DNA from: Kolteria novifilia
GTDB lineage: Bacteria; Planctomycetota; Planctomycetia; Kolteriales; Kolteriaceae
Assembly: GCA_007748055.1 (NCBI GenBank)
Contig: CP036279.1
Coordinates: forward strand, 2,356,001 to 2,420,000
DNA: 64,000 nucleotides
Direction: 5' to 3'
Shown: piece by piece, positions 44,410 to 52,322 of the stretch
Layout: each line of letters opens with the position of its first letter
Position numbering within the stretch: position 1 is the first letter of the stretch
The notes under the pieces: model-generated
The model's database searches: none
Told to the model about the DNA's origin: nothing
What the model saw: only the letters and a program-made list of their open reading frames with translations
Program-made: the position numbers and the translations under genes

Positions 44410-45432
44410 CTACAGTCCATCGGTGATCTCACCGCCGGCCCGGGTCGAAAGGGCTTGCCAGACGCCGAGGTCCATCGAGTCGTTGAGGAAAGCGACCGCT
44501 CCGTCCGCGAAGACCGCGTTGACGCCGCCGACATGATTGCTTCGCGCCGCGAACCAACCCCGTCCGTGTCCGGTGCAATCGGGAATGGCACTGTTTGGGG
44601 GAAGGGCGGTGTTGAAGCTATTTAGATGATGGGCGCCGATGAACCAGATCGACCCGCGGTTCCCACTCCAGCTACTCCCGACGGTCACATTGCCGCAGGT
44701 CGTCTCGCTTGGAGGAGGCGTCAGGCCGACCGAGGGCGGAGGGCCGGCGGCAATGTTTAGCGCCCATCGTTGTCGCTGGGGCGGTTGATCGCCGGTGTAA
44801 CTCGAACTGCCTGGGGCCAGCAGTTGATCGGCCATCATCATCGTCTTGGAGAGTCCATCGTTGATCGCTCCAAACCGCACCGCCGAGGACTTCCAGAAGA
44901 GCCCGTCGTTCGGCACCGAAGCGTCGTAGTAGTTGTTCGCGGCGTTGCCTGTACCGGCGTTGACGGCATAGCTCGTCCCCCCCATCACTTCGCCGATGTA
45001 GGTCGCCGAGGCGTCGAAGACGGGGTTCCGCGAGTCGCAGGGACAAATGAACGTCGACAGGGCCGAACGAGCGATGCTGGTATGCTCGGCAAGCAGCGTT
45101 CGCGAACCACCGCCACCGGCGGTCGTCGGCAAGTTGAAGTTGATTCGGTTGTACGCCGCTTCGCCATCGAGGTAGGGCAGGATGTAGGCATGGACGGAGT
45201 AGCTGTAGTTCGAGTCGGTGGTTCCCTGGGGAGGCAGGACGCCGTGAGCCTCCGCGTAGTTGTGCAGCGCGATGCCGAGCTGCTTGAGGTTGTTCGCACT
45301 TTGCATCCGACAAGCCGCTCGCCTCGCCTCCTGAATCGCCGGCAAGAGCATCGCGACAAGGACTCCGATGATCGCGATGACGACGAGGAGTTCGATCAAC
45401 GTCATCGCGAACCGGGGGCGCACCTTAATCAT
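44410..45432 (-). CDS. DUF1559 pseudopilin-like protein
   Basis: Start ATG at 45432 after GGAAGGAATC. 340 residues. The N-terminus RFAMTLIELLVVIAIIGVLV is a type IV prepilin/pseudopilin methylation helix, with the prepilin peptidase site before the Met-Thr-Leu-Ile-Glu. After the helix come QEARRAACRMQSANNLKQLGIALHNYAEAHGVLPP, the DUF1559 hallmark. The C-terminus has the H-x-G motif (NHVGGVNAVFADGAVAFLND), also typical. DUF1559 proteins are present in tens to hundreds of copies per planctomycete genome and are thought to be surface fibre or type II secretion-like components. Confidence 0.95.
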   Translation of the reverse strand: MIKVRPRFAMTLIELLVVIAIIGVLVAMLLPAIQEARRAACRMQSANNLKQLGIALHNYAEAHGVLPPQGTTDSNYSYSVHAYILPYLDGEAAYNRINFNLPTTAGGGGSRTLLAEHTSIARSALSTFICPCDSRNPVFDASATYIGEVMGGTSYAVNAGTGNAANNYYDASVPNDGLFWKSSAVRFGAINDGLSKTMMMADQLLAPGSSSYTGDQPPQRQRWALNIAAGPPPSVGLTPPPSETTCGNVTVGSSWSGNRGSIWFIGAHHLNSFNTALPPNSAIPDCTGHGRGWFAARSNHVGGVNAVFADGAVAFLNDSMDLGVWQALSTRAGGEITDGL

Positions 45433-45730
45433 CTTCTGATTCCTTCCATCGTGTTGTGATTCTGAACCAAAGGGAGAAACGGTCCGCGAGCGCGCAGCGA
45501 CACCCGAACGGCCACGGGAGCAGTGGTCGCGAGACTCGCGATCAATCCGTACGCTGGGCCGGTGGGCTACCGCATGGACGCACTGGCTGACGAGCCGCCA
45601 GTGGCACCCGACGCATGGACCGTAGGTTGGGCCGTGACCCATCGCGAACGACCGGGGTTAGCCGATAGGGTGAACCGGTGTGCCACCAGAAACGATTGGT
45701 CATGGCTGGCAGTCGCGAACGCCGCCGCGT
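45433..45730. repeat. intergenic element with TGGCTGACGAGCCGCCAGTGG hairpin
   Basis: Holds a palindromic repeat near 45578-45607 (CACTGGCTGACGAGCCGCCAGTGG) that shares the GGGTGCCACTGG edge with the element at 52270-52322. It also holds the 3' end region of the propeller gene. No gene recognised. Confidence 0.55.
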
Positions 45731-47110
45731 TTAGTGATCGGACTCGACGCCGCCGCGAGCGATGATCGCCCCCGGCTTGCCGCCGACGGGGAACGTCGCC
45801 TTCTCTTCGAGGTCGTTCAGCGCGAGGACGGTGATCGTCCCGTCGCCTGGGTTGGTGAAGTAGGCCCGCCGACCGTCCGCGTCGAACGCGATCCCGTGAT
45901 GGCCGAAGTGGCTGTGGACATCACTCGCTCCCACCTTCATGCGTTTGACGACCGCCGCGTCACTGACGTCTCGATCGCGATTGGGATCGAGATCGATGAT
46001 GCTCAGTTCGTCGTCGGCTTTGGTCTCGGCGGGATGGTTGTGGAAGACGAACGCCAGCTCTCGACCCTGCGCCGTCCGCACGACCTTGGGCGTGACGGGA
46101 CCGTTTTCCTCGCTCATCGCGAGCGGAACCAGCAGCAGTTGAGGATGCGACGAGCGGGCATTGAGGATGACGAGCTCAGCGTTCTCCCCCTTGCCGGTGA
46201 CGAATAGGACGTACTGCTTGTGGTTGGTGAACGCTCCCGTCCGGCGCGGCTTGCCCGATTCGTCATCCTTCCCCAAGGAGAGGTGATGCGGCATCACCTC
46301 TTCGGTTGACTTCTCGGTCCGCTCGTCGACGTCACACCAGTAGATCCCGTCGCTGGGAGCGAAGAAGACCTTGCCCTCGTTGACGGTGACCCCGTGCAGC
46401 CCGCCGTGGGGCAGGTGAAACGAGTAGGCGATCTCCGAGTCCGCATCCTTCTTGATCCGGGTCACGTCGACACGTCCCATGTTCGGGCCACCGCCATCGA
46501 TCCAGGTCGCATAGCCGACGCGATCGTTCGCGACCCCAAGCGTGATGTGATTGCCTCCCCCTTGAACAAACCGAGGAGTCCCCAGCACCCGTTGGTTCCG
46601 GCGATCGAGACCATAGTCCCGCGGATCGAGCCGCGTGTAGCCGTCCGCTCGGTCGTTGGCGAGGTAGAAGACGCCTCCATAGCGGTAGAGGTGGGCGGGG
46701 TTTCCCTGGTTGTCGTCGAGTCGATGTTGCCACGTCACGGGAGTGGCGGGGTACTTCCAGTCGGCATGGTCGCCGTGGTCATGATGTTCGACGCCGGTGT
46801 GGGCGAGCACCCAGCCGCTCTCGTGGTTGCCGTTGTCGTGGTCTCGGACGCCGACCATGAGAAAACCATTGCCCTCGGCCATCTGCAGGAGTGTTTGCTT
46901 CTCGGGGTCGATCTTGGGGAATCCGGCGATCGTGGTCGGTTCGCCGAGTTCGAGGATCAGGTCCTTGGAGACGTCGGCCCAATGTAGCTCTTGCGTCTGG
47001 CCATCCTGGAAGAAGAGACGGGTTTGGGTCTCGGCGTCCTCCGCGCCCGCGCGCCCCAACAGCCCGAGGAGCAGCAGCGTTCCGAGGACGAGAGAAACGA
47101 GTCGATTCAT
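45731..47110 (-). CDS. exported His-rich beta-propeller protein, candidate zinc metallochaperone (AztD-like)
   Basis: 459 residues. Signal peptide MNRLVSLVLGTLLLLGLLGRAGA. A histidine cluster GVEHHDHGDHADW lies at about 105-117, with other His-rich loops: HDNGNHESGW, PHGGLHGV and HSHFGHHGI. The remaining sequence is a seven-bladed YncE-like propeller (GFPKIDPEKQT, GIYWCDVDERT, AIIDLDPNRD-type blades, YFTNPGDGTITVLALNDLE). Zinc metallochaperones such as AztD are periplasmic propellers with such loops. The zinc role is supported by the next minus-strand gene upstream, a ZIP transporter, and by a shared operator-like sequence (47167-47182 and 48364-48379). The functional assignment is inferred. 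Confidence 0.75.
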   Translation of the reverse strand: MNRLVSLVLGTLLLLGLLGRAGAEDAETQTRLFFQDGQTQELHWADVSKDLILELGEPTTIAGFPKIDPEKQTLLQMAEGNGFLMVGVRDHDNGNHESGWVLAHTGVEHHDHGDHADWKYPATPVTWQHRLDDNQGNPAHLYRYGGVFYLANDRADGYTRLDPRDYGLDRRNQRVLGTPRFVQGGGNHITLGVANDRVGYATWIDGGGPNMGRVDVTRIKKDADSEIAYSFHLPHGGLHGVTVNEGKVFFAPSDGIYWCDVDERTEKSTEEVMPHHLSLGKDDESGKPRRTGAFTNHKQYVLFVTGKGENAELVILNARSSHPQLLLVPLAMSEENGPVTPKVVRTAQGRELAFVFHNHPAETKADDELSIIDLDPNRDRDVSDAAVVKRMKVGASDVHSHFGHHGIAFDADGRRAYFTNPGDGTITVLALNDLEEKATFPVGGKPGAIIARGGVESDH

Positions 47111-47503
47111 GGCGTGAATACTCCTTGCCTGGCGCCTTGTCCCTGGCGACCCTATCAGAATTACATGGTATTACGTTGTATGACAATGGTGGTTCACGAA
47201 AATCTAACGAGTTGCGGAGGACCTCTTGGGAGGGAGCCTGGCCGGGTGGTCTCGATCGCACGGCAAAAGGGGGAATGCAGGCACGAAGGCGCCTTATCAA
47301 GGTGGGAGTGCTCGAGGAAAGGAGACTGAACGAACGTCTCCTCTCTGCTCCACTGGCTCCGATTGACGAGCAACGTGGGACGACCAAGATCGGGTCTATT
47401 GCTTAACGGAGAGGCGTATGCGGCTTACTCACGATGGGGGCGCCTGTGGGCCACGACGCATGTGATGACGTGTCCGAGAAGAGAAGAACCCCTTCGCAGG
47501 CTG
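47111..47503. other. intergenic region with putative metal operator
   Basis: About 390 bases between the propeller start and the ZIP stop. The right part of the region (47155-47190) has a GGTATTACGTTGTATG operator-like box. Remaining sequence, 47200-47500, shows nothing clear. Confidence 0.5.
47167..47182 (-). promoter_or_regulatory. putative Zur/Fur-type operator upstream of propeller gene
   Basis: GGTATTACGTTGTATG lies 57 bases upstream of the propeller start. It matches GGTATGACATTGTAAT at 48364-48379 (upstream of the ZIP gene) at 12 of 16 positions. The consensus GGTAT-K-AC-R-TTGTA is an imperfect A+T-rich dyad, the shape expected for a Fur-superfamily repressor. The regulator gene is not in the window. 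Confidence 0.55.
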
Positions 47504-48319
47504 CTAGCACCAGATCGCCACGGCAGCCGTCAGCGCGAAACCGAGACAAACCGCGAGAAATTTCGGGTAGCGATCGAGCGGGAACGCGAACTCGGCATGC
47601 AGGATGTCGATCGCGGCGATGTACAAGAACGTCCCCGCGGCGAACGCGAGCACCATGGACGAGACCGCATGCACGTCACTTCCTTGGAGGAGTTCGCCGA
47701 GCAGGTAACCCCCTCCGACGCCGAGCGGGGTCATCAGGGAGAAGACCATCACCAAGATGAAGATCGTGCCACGCGGCATCCCGACTCGGAGCATGCTGAC
47801 CGCGAGGGCGAATGCCGCCGATCCCTTGTGCGCGAGGATCGCCCCGGTGAGCACCATGGCGGTGATCAAGTCTTCGGGCAAGCCAAGGGCCACCCCCGCC
47901 ATGAACGAGTGAAACGCGAGAACGGTCAGCAGAACCAAGGGAAAGAGCCAGCTTGGCTGGGCGGTTTCCTCCGTCCCTTCAACCACCGATTGGGTGCTTG
48001 GTTCGTCGTGATGGTGAGCGGAGGAGAGGACGACGCGTTCGATGGAAAAGAGGACGAGGAACCCGAGGCTGCATGCGAGGCCCGCTACCGGATAGCCTCC
48101 CATCAAACGGGAGACGCCGGAGAGTCCGTCGCTCGCGTCGGGGAGGATGTGGATGAGACCGATCGCCAGAAAGATTCCCCCGGCGGCCGCGTTGCCCAAT
48201 CCCAGGGTCCGCTTGGCCGACTTCGTTCCTCGCAACCAGAGGGCGAACAAGCCCCCCGCGATGGCGGAGAGCCAGATGATGGTGGTGGCGACGACTAGCA
48301 GGGTCTCACGGTCGCTCAC
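47504..48319 (-). CDS. ZIP-family metal transporter
   Basis: 271 residues with about eight membrane segments. AFHSFMAGVALGLPEDL in TM4 and AILAHKGSAAFALAVSM in TM5 carry the metal-coordinating His residues of ZIP transporters. A loop with SSAHHHDEPSTQ between TM3 and TM4 is the usual His-rich cytoplasmic loop. It should import zinc or another divalent metal. It is on the same strand as the propeller gene, and both carry a matching operator-like box. The TAG stop is followed by CAGCC, the same start as the S1 repeats. Confidence 0.93.
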   Translation of the reverse strand: MSDRETLLVVATTIIWLSAIAGGLFALWLRGTKSAKRTLGLGNAAAGGIFLAIGLIHILPDASDGLSGVSRLMGGYPVAGLACSLGFLVLFSIERVVLSSAHHHDEPSTQSVVEGTEETAQPSWLFPLVLLTVLAFHSFMAGVALGLPEDLITAMVLTGAILAHKGSAAFALAVSMLRVGMPRGTIFILVMVFSLMTPLGVGGGYLLGELLQGSDVHAVSSMVLAFAAGTFLYIAAIDILHAEFAFPLDRYPKFLAVCLGFALTAAVAIWC

Positions 48320-48363
48320 GGATGGTTCGCCTCATCATGGAGTGAAGGTCGCGTCGCATTAAA

Positions 48364-48379
48364 GGTATGACATTGTAAT
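48364..48379 (-). promoter_or_regulatory. putative Zur/Fur-type operator upstream of ZIP transporter
   Basis: GGTATGACATTGTAAT lies 45 bases upstream of the ZIP start. The core ATGACATTGTAAT is an imperfect dyad AT-N-ACA-N-TGT-N-AT. It matches the box upstream of the propeller gene. Zinc-responsive Zur control would fit a zinc importer, but manganese or iron control is also possible. Confidence 0.55.
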
Positions 48380-48562
48380 ATCGCCGGGAAGGGATCGGTC
48401 AAGGGCTCGTTCGGTGCCTCGGAGGGGCAGGGAGAGGATCGCGGTGAACGCCGCGGGGGATTTGGGCAGGTCGTCTTCTGCCGAAGCCAACCTCAAGAAC
48501 GACCGGAACGGTGACAGTGCGTGTGCCCTGCCACCGACTCCTTTCGGGATGTCTCGCGTGAC

Positions 48563-49624
48563 TTAGAAGTTCTGTGTCACCTGAAGGATCAGGCTCAGGT
48601 ACTTCCGCATCGAACGATCGTCAGGCGTCAACACGTCGGTGGGGGTGTAGCGGAACTCGGTCCCGACGCCGAACGTCGTCGTCTTGGTCAAGCCGATGCC
48701 GAGGACGAAGCGGAGATAGCCACCGACGTCAAAGCCGGACGCCTTGAACTTCTCGACTTGGTAGATGTAGTAGCTGACCGGAGGACCGGTCTCGATGTTG
48801 GTCCAGTCGAAGGTGATTCCGGTCGAGAAGTTGGGACTCAGCCGCACCTTCCAAAGGTTCAAGTCGGTTCGCCAAACCGGTCCCATCTGAAAGCTGAAGG
48901 TCTCGCCTCGATTGACCGCGAGTTGACTAAGCGTTCCCTGTTGGGCGTTGAGGGTTTGGAGCGTGACCGTGTCGGCGCTCCCCTCGTAGCGGTTGTAGTC
49001 GAACATGAACATCATGCCCCAGCGGCTGTAGATGCAGTCGCCGTTCCAGCAGACGAAGGGCAACAGTTCGACGCCTGCCTGTCCCTGGTACATGCCGCCG
49101 TAGACGGTGCGGGTGAAGGTCTTCCACGCGGCACCGCGTCCGTAGGCGAGGATGATGCGCTTCTCGAAGTTGAGCCAGGACATGCAATTGGCACAGGTGA
49201 AATCGCACGGTCCGGTCTCGCCGCAGCCGCACGCCCCGAGCGAACCGCAGTCGTCGCAGGGCTTGTGCTTGAGCGCCATGAACTTCTTCCACAGCGGCTG
49301 CTTTTGCGCGGGCCGACACGAGACCTCGTTGAAGTGCGAGACCGCGTCGAACTCGCACTCGGTCGTGTGCACGATCGGCGTGATGCCGCCCGGAGCGCCT
49401 CCTTGCCCTTGGGGACGCGCCTGGGGCGCGGGGGCCGTCGGATCGGTGGGCGACCATTCGGCGGTCAACAGTTGAAAGTCCGTCGCGCCGTCGATCGGCT
49501 GGGAACTCGGGTCTGGCTCGTAGGTTCCCGGCGAGAGCGGCACTGGCTCCTGGGCCAAGCCACGCGCGGGGTCGGCGCAGCATAGGCCGACGGTCAGAGC
49601 GATCCCGACTAGTGCTCGTCGCAT
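48563..49624 (-). CDS. exported outer-membrane-like protein with Cys-rich segment
   Basis: 353 residues. A signal peptide (ALVGIALTVGLCCADPARGLAQ) is followed by a Pro-rich spacer. Then comes a cysteine cluster at about 110-140 (CDDCGSLGACGCGETGPCDF, then TCANC), which looks like a metal-binding or disulphide-rich loop. The rest has alternating hydrophobic/aromatic beta-strands ending in SLILQVTQNF, an aromatic C-terminus that fits an outer-membrane beta-barrel. Its role is unknown. No partner gene is adjacent. Confidence 0.7.
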   Translation of the reverse strand: MRRALVGIALTVGLCCADPARGLAQEPVPLSPGTYEPDPSSQPIDGATDFQLLTAEWSPTDPTAPAPQARPQGQGGAPGGITPIVHTTECEFDAVSHFNEVSCRPAQKQPLWKKFMALKHKPCDDCGSLGACGCGETGPCDFTCANCMSWLNFEKRIILAYGRGAAWKTFTRTVYGGMYQGQAGVELLPFVCWNGDCIYSRWGMMFMFDYNRYEGSADTVTLQTLNAQQGTLSQLAVNRGETFSFQMGPVWRTDLNLWKVRLSPNFSTGITFDWTNIETGPPVSYYIYQVEKFKASGFDVGGYLRFVLGIGLTKTTTFGVGTEFRYTPTDVLTPDDRSMRKYLSLILQVTQNF

Positions 49625-50037
49625 CCGTCACTCCTCTCGGCTCGCCGACGTCCGTTCCCCCTCTCCGCGCTGCTCGTGGAGAGGATGAGATGGATGGTAG
49701 CGAAGATGCCGAATATCGGTGTCCCACGGTTCATCGGACGTTTGCGGGGCGTGAGTTTGACAATTCGGCGGAACTTATTCCATCTCGCGTAGGTTGGGAC
49801 GCCGCGGAAGGAGAATTGAGGCCCGTCCTCGCCGGCGCGTCGACCTTCGTCTCGCTCGGGACCGAGTTCGTCCGGAAGATCACATCCGCGTTTCGTGGCA
49901 GCTTGGGGGAGATGGGGGAGGGGATGCGAGGCCGCTAGGGCGACTCCCCCTCGGCTTGCCAGTAGGCCCAAGTCGATGTACGTTGGGCCGTCGACCCATC
50001 GGACCCGTTTCGCCAGGCTCTTCCAAGAGGCACCCTC
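49625..50037. other. divergent intergenic region
   Basis: About 410 bases between the barrel-like protein and the DUF502 gene. A CTCTCC...GGAGAG inverted repeat lies at 49662-49685. Short frames on both strands are rejected. No repeat family recognised. Confidence 0.45.
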
Positions 50038-50775
50038 ATGAGCGTTCTTCCCCCGACCGATCCTTCCGAGGATCCGACGCCCCGTGGCATCATCGAGCTC
50101 GTCCGGAAGCGGATCATTGGCGGAACGGTGCTCATCCTGCCCTTCGCGATCACCGCGATGATCATCGCTTGGCTCTACCAAACGGTGCGCGATAGCGTCA
50201 TCGAACCGGTGGCGATGTTGATCATCAAGGCGCTTACCTTCAGCGGTCGGGTGCATGCGAGCGAGTCGGGCGACTTACCCTACTGGATCGAGGACTGGGT
50301 GGCCCCACTGCTCGCGATCGTGGCGATCGGCGCGGGGCTGTACATGCTAGGGATGTTGGTCCACTCGCGCCTCGACGCGGCGTTCGACTGGATCTTTCGC
50401 AAACTGCCGGGAGTGACGGTGATCTACAATGCCGTCCGGGGCGTCTTCAACTCGGTGCAGCAATCGAAGACCGGCATGAGGCAGTTCAAGCGGGTCGTCC
50501 TGGTTTCGTTCCCCCACCCGGGGACGCGCGTTCCCGCGTTCGTCACCTCGACTTGCGTCGATACCGAATCGGGCAAGACGATCCTCTGCCTCTACGTGCC
50601 GACGACGCCGGTTCCGACCTCGGGGTACATGCTGCTGGTGCCGGAAGAGGATGTGGTCGAGTTGAACTGGGATCTCGACGAGACCCTGCGCGCGGTGATT
50701 TCCGGCGGCATCTCCGTTCCCGAGACCGTCAGCTACAGCGGCTTGCCGTCATCGACTGAGGAGACGTCATCGTAG
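50038..50775 (+). CDS. DUF502-family membrane protein
   Basis: 245 residues. Two transmembrane helices lie at about 27-47 (GGTVLILPFAITAMIIAWLY) and 88-110 (APLLAIVAIGAGLYMLGMLV). Then comes the DUF502 soluble part: PGVTVIYNAVRGVFNSVQQS, FKRVVLVSFPHPGTRVPAFVTS and LYVPTTPVPTSGYMLLVPEEDVVELNWDLDETLRAVISGG. The family is conserved in many bacteria and of unknown function. The TAG stop (50773-50775) is the first triplet of a hairpin element with an IS630 copy inserted at its far end. Confidence 0.93.
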   Translation: MSVLPPTDPSEDPTPRGIIELVRKRIIGGTVLILPFAITAMIIAWLYQTVRDSVIEPVAMLIIKALTFSGRVHASESGDLPYWIEDWVAPLLAIVAIGAGLYMLGMLVHSRLDAAFDWIFRKLPGVTVIYNAVRGVFNSVQQSKTGMRQFKRVVLVSFPHPGTRVPAFVTSTCVDTESGKTILCLYVPTTPVPTSGYMLLVPEEDVVELNWDLDETLRAVISGGISVPETVSYSGLPSSTEETSS

Positions 50776-50835
50776 CAGTCCGTTGATTGAAGCGGGCCGT
50801 TCGCAGCCAGCAGCGAAGAGATCAATGGGCTGCTA
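50773..50835 (+). repeat. TA-flanked palindromic element starting at the stop codon (S1 family)
   Basis: Begins with the TAG stop of the DUF502 gene: TAGCAGTCCGTTGATT at 50773, and ends with the inverse arm ATCAATGGGCTGCTA (50821-50835), with a 30-base loop. The arms pair almost perfectly, so this is a 63-base miniature palindrome bounded by TA. The IS630 element is inserted exactly at the right TA. The 5' arm recurs at 20165-20190. Confidence 0.8.
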
Positions 50836-50840
50836 GTGCA

Positions 50841-51578
50841 TCATCCATTCTTAATTTTGGGGTAGAGTCGGGCCAGTTTGGTGCGTGCTTCGTCGATTTG
50901 TAGTTGCCAGTCGACGCCGCGCTGCTTCTGGTTGGTCTGGTCGGACCAAGCCCCGATTTCGTCTCGTAATTCGTCGAGTTCGCCGACGCGTCGACCGGTC
51001 AGACACTGTCGTGTCATCGCGCTCAGTTCGCATTCGGCGACGTTTAGCCAGCTCCCATGCTTCGGAGTGTAGACGAACGTGATTCGCTTGACATAGGCAC
51101 GTGCCACGGCAGGCTCAAACAACTCGTAGAACGCTCCCTTGGTGTGGGTGTTTAGGTTGTCGAGAACCAGCGTCACTTGCTGGCAATCGGCGTAGCGAGT
51201 GTCGAGCAGTTGCGCGACCTCTTGCGCCCAATCAACCTTGGTGCGTTGCGACCTGGCCGTCGCTTGGCGAAAACCTGAAAGCGGCTCGCTGAACATGAAG
51301 ATGCTCGCCGTTCCGTTTCGTTCATACTCGTAATCGACTCGCTTGGGATGGTCCTTGGCAGCTTCAATCGGCTGCCTTGTTTCTTTGATCAGCTGGACCG
51401 GTTGCTCGTCCATGCAAATGACCGGATGGTCTGCATCGTAGGGTCTTTCATAGGTTTCGAGGACTTCCTCCATGCAAGCGACGAACTCAGCGTCGTTCTC
51501 GGGGGGGATCACCCAATAGTCGATCATACGCTTGGTCATGCGATTTTTTTTAGCGTCTTGCGAACGGTCTCGGGACAA
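50841..51578 (-). CDS. IS630 transposase, catalytic part (orfB)
   Basis: The DDE catalytic region is present: first Asp in VICMDEQP, second in TLVLDNLNTHTKG, third acidic residue Glu in SWLNVAECELSAM. The frame opens upstream of the A-run; it is read as a -1 fusion with orfA (…KK-NRMTKRMIDYWVIPPENDAEF), which gives the usual full-length IS630 transposase. Therefore the product is probably made only as the fusion. The enzyme cuts and joins at TA sites. All three catalytic residues are intact, so the element could be active. Confidence 0.9.
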   Translation of the reverse strand: MSRDRSQDAKKNRMTKRMIDYWVIPPENDAEFVACMEEVLETYERPYDADHPVICMDEQPVQLIKETRQPIEAAKDHPKRVDYEYERNGTASIFMFSEPLSGFRQATARSQRTKVDWAQEVAQLLDTRYADCQQVTLVLDNLNTHTKGAFYELFEPAVARAYVKRITFVYTPKHGSWLNVAECELSAMTRQCLTGRRVGELDELRDEIGAWSDQTNQKQRGVDWQLQIDEARTKLARLYPKIKNG

Positions 51579-52036
51579 ATGGATTCCACTACCTCTAGTT
51601 TAACCAATTGATCGGCAAGCAGTTGCAGCGTCCACTTGCCGTATCCCTTGGGCGGCTCTCCCAGACGCATGGCGATTAGTCTTGCTTCGGCCTGCCCGTC
51701 GAGCTTCGGCGGAGTCGGTGGCTTCTCGCGTCTCATTCCATCCAATGCCAACGCAAAACTCTCGGTGACTAGGCGTTTGCGTAGATTCTCAACGGTCTGG
51801 ACACGACAACCAAAAGCCTCGGCAATTCTCTCATCCGTCCACGCCGGACCGTTGGCGTCTGTCTTCAAGAGCATTTGTGCCCGTCGAACCTTCTGGGAGG
51901 AGCCTTTGAGCTTCTTGATGACCGCGTGACAAGTTGCGCGTTCCTCTTCCGTGAGGCGAACGATGTACTTCTTGTTCATTGGGAAACCTCCGTGCTTTCC
52001 AGGAAGCAGCAAGTTTCCTCGAACAGAAGCAATCAA
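51536..52036 (-). CDS. IS630 transposase, DNA-binding part (orfA)
   Basis: 166 residues with a helix-turn-helix (AWTDERIAEAFGCRVQTVENLRKRLV) and a winged-helix second domain (LLADQLVKLEVVESICPETVRKTLKKIA). It ends in TGA right after the A-run (CTAAAAAAAATCGCATGA). A -1 slip gives orfB. Start ATG at 51983 or the frame start at 52036; the N-terminal MNKKYIVRLTEEER is typical of family members, so the ATG at 51979-51981 region is preferred. Confidence 0.88.
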   Translation of the reverse strand: MIASVRGNLLLPGKHGGFPMNKKYIVRLTEEERATCHAVIKKLKGSSQKVRRAQMLLKTDANGPAWTDERIAEAFGCRVQTVENLRKRLVTESFALALDGMRREKPPTPPKLDGQAEARLIAMRLGEPPKGYGKWTLQLLADQLVKLEVVESICPETVRKTLKKIA

Positions 52037-52067
52037 CCAACCCGAAATCCTAGGATAGATGAACCAC

Positions 52068-52319
52068 TAGCCTGATAGGTCAATTCCTTGCCCAATAGAC
52101 TCTTGGGTGCCATGCCTACGCTCGCCGTGGGCATGTGAGTAACGCCCTTGATTCGGCGCTCTCCCGTACGATTGGGGATCGAGGCTTCGTGCAACGAACT
52201 TGCCAATCAGGAGACTGGTGCTCTGCTCCAGCTTGTAGTTCGTGTTCGTGCAACCCTATCCCTTTAGCGCTGGTTGACCAGTTGCCAGTGGCACCCGAGA
52301 ACCTAGATGGACCAGTGCA
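52068..52319. other. intergenic region downstream of IS630 with repeat pieces
   Basis: Contains the S3-type block CAATTCCTTGCCCAATAGACTCTTGGGTGCCATGCC (52078-52117) and a GGGCATG hairpin, then an ATCAGGAGACT block (52208-52218) seen also near 43486. The left end is the TA duplication of the IS. The rest is the S4 element at the lipoprotein stop. Confidence 0.55.
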
Positions 52320-52322
52320 CTA
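52270..52322 (-). repeat. TAG-anchored repeat, family S4
   Basis: On the minus strand this starts with the TAG stop of the lipoprotein (52322-52320) followed by TGCACTGGTCCATCTAGG, then TTCTCGGGTGCCACTGG. The first part resembles the terminal inverted repeat of the adjacent IS630 (TAGTGGTTCATC...CTAGGATTTCGGGT), so it may be a miniature derivative. Confidence 0.5.

Larger units (their letters stand above)
50836..52067 (-). mobile_element. IS630-family insertion sequence
   Basis: Terminal inverted repeats: left GTGCATCATCCATTC at 50836 and right (minus) GTGGTTCATCTATCC from 52067, about 20 identities in 30. Each end is flanked by TA (50834-50835 and 52068-52069), the TA target duplication of the family. 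Length 1232 bases. Two overlapping frames (orfA at 51536-52036, orfB ending 50841) are joined by a -1 frameshift at a run of eight A on the minus strand near 51544-51551. Confidence 0.92.
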
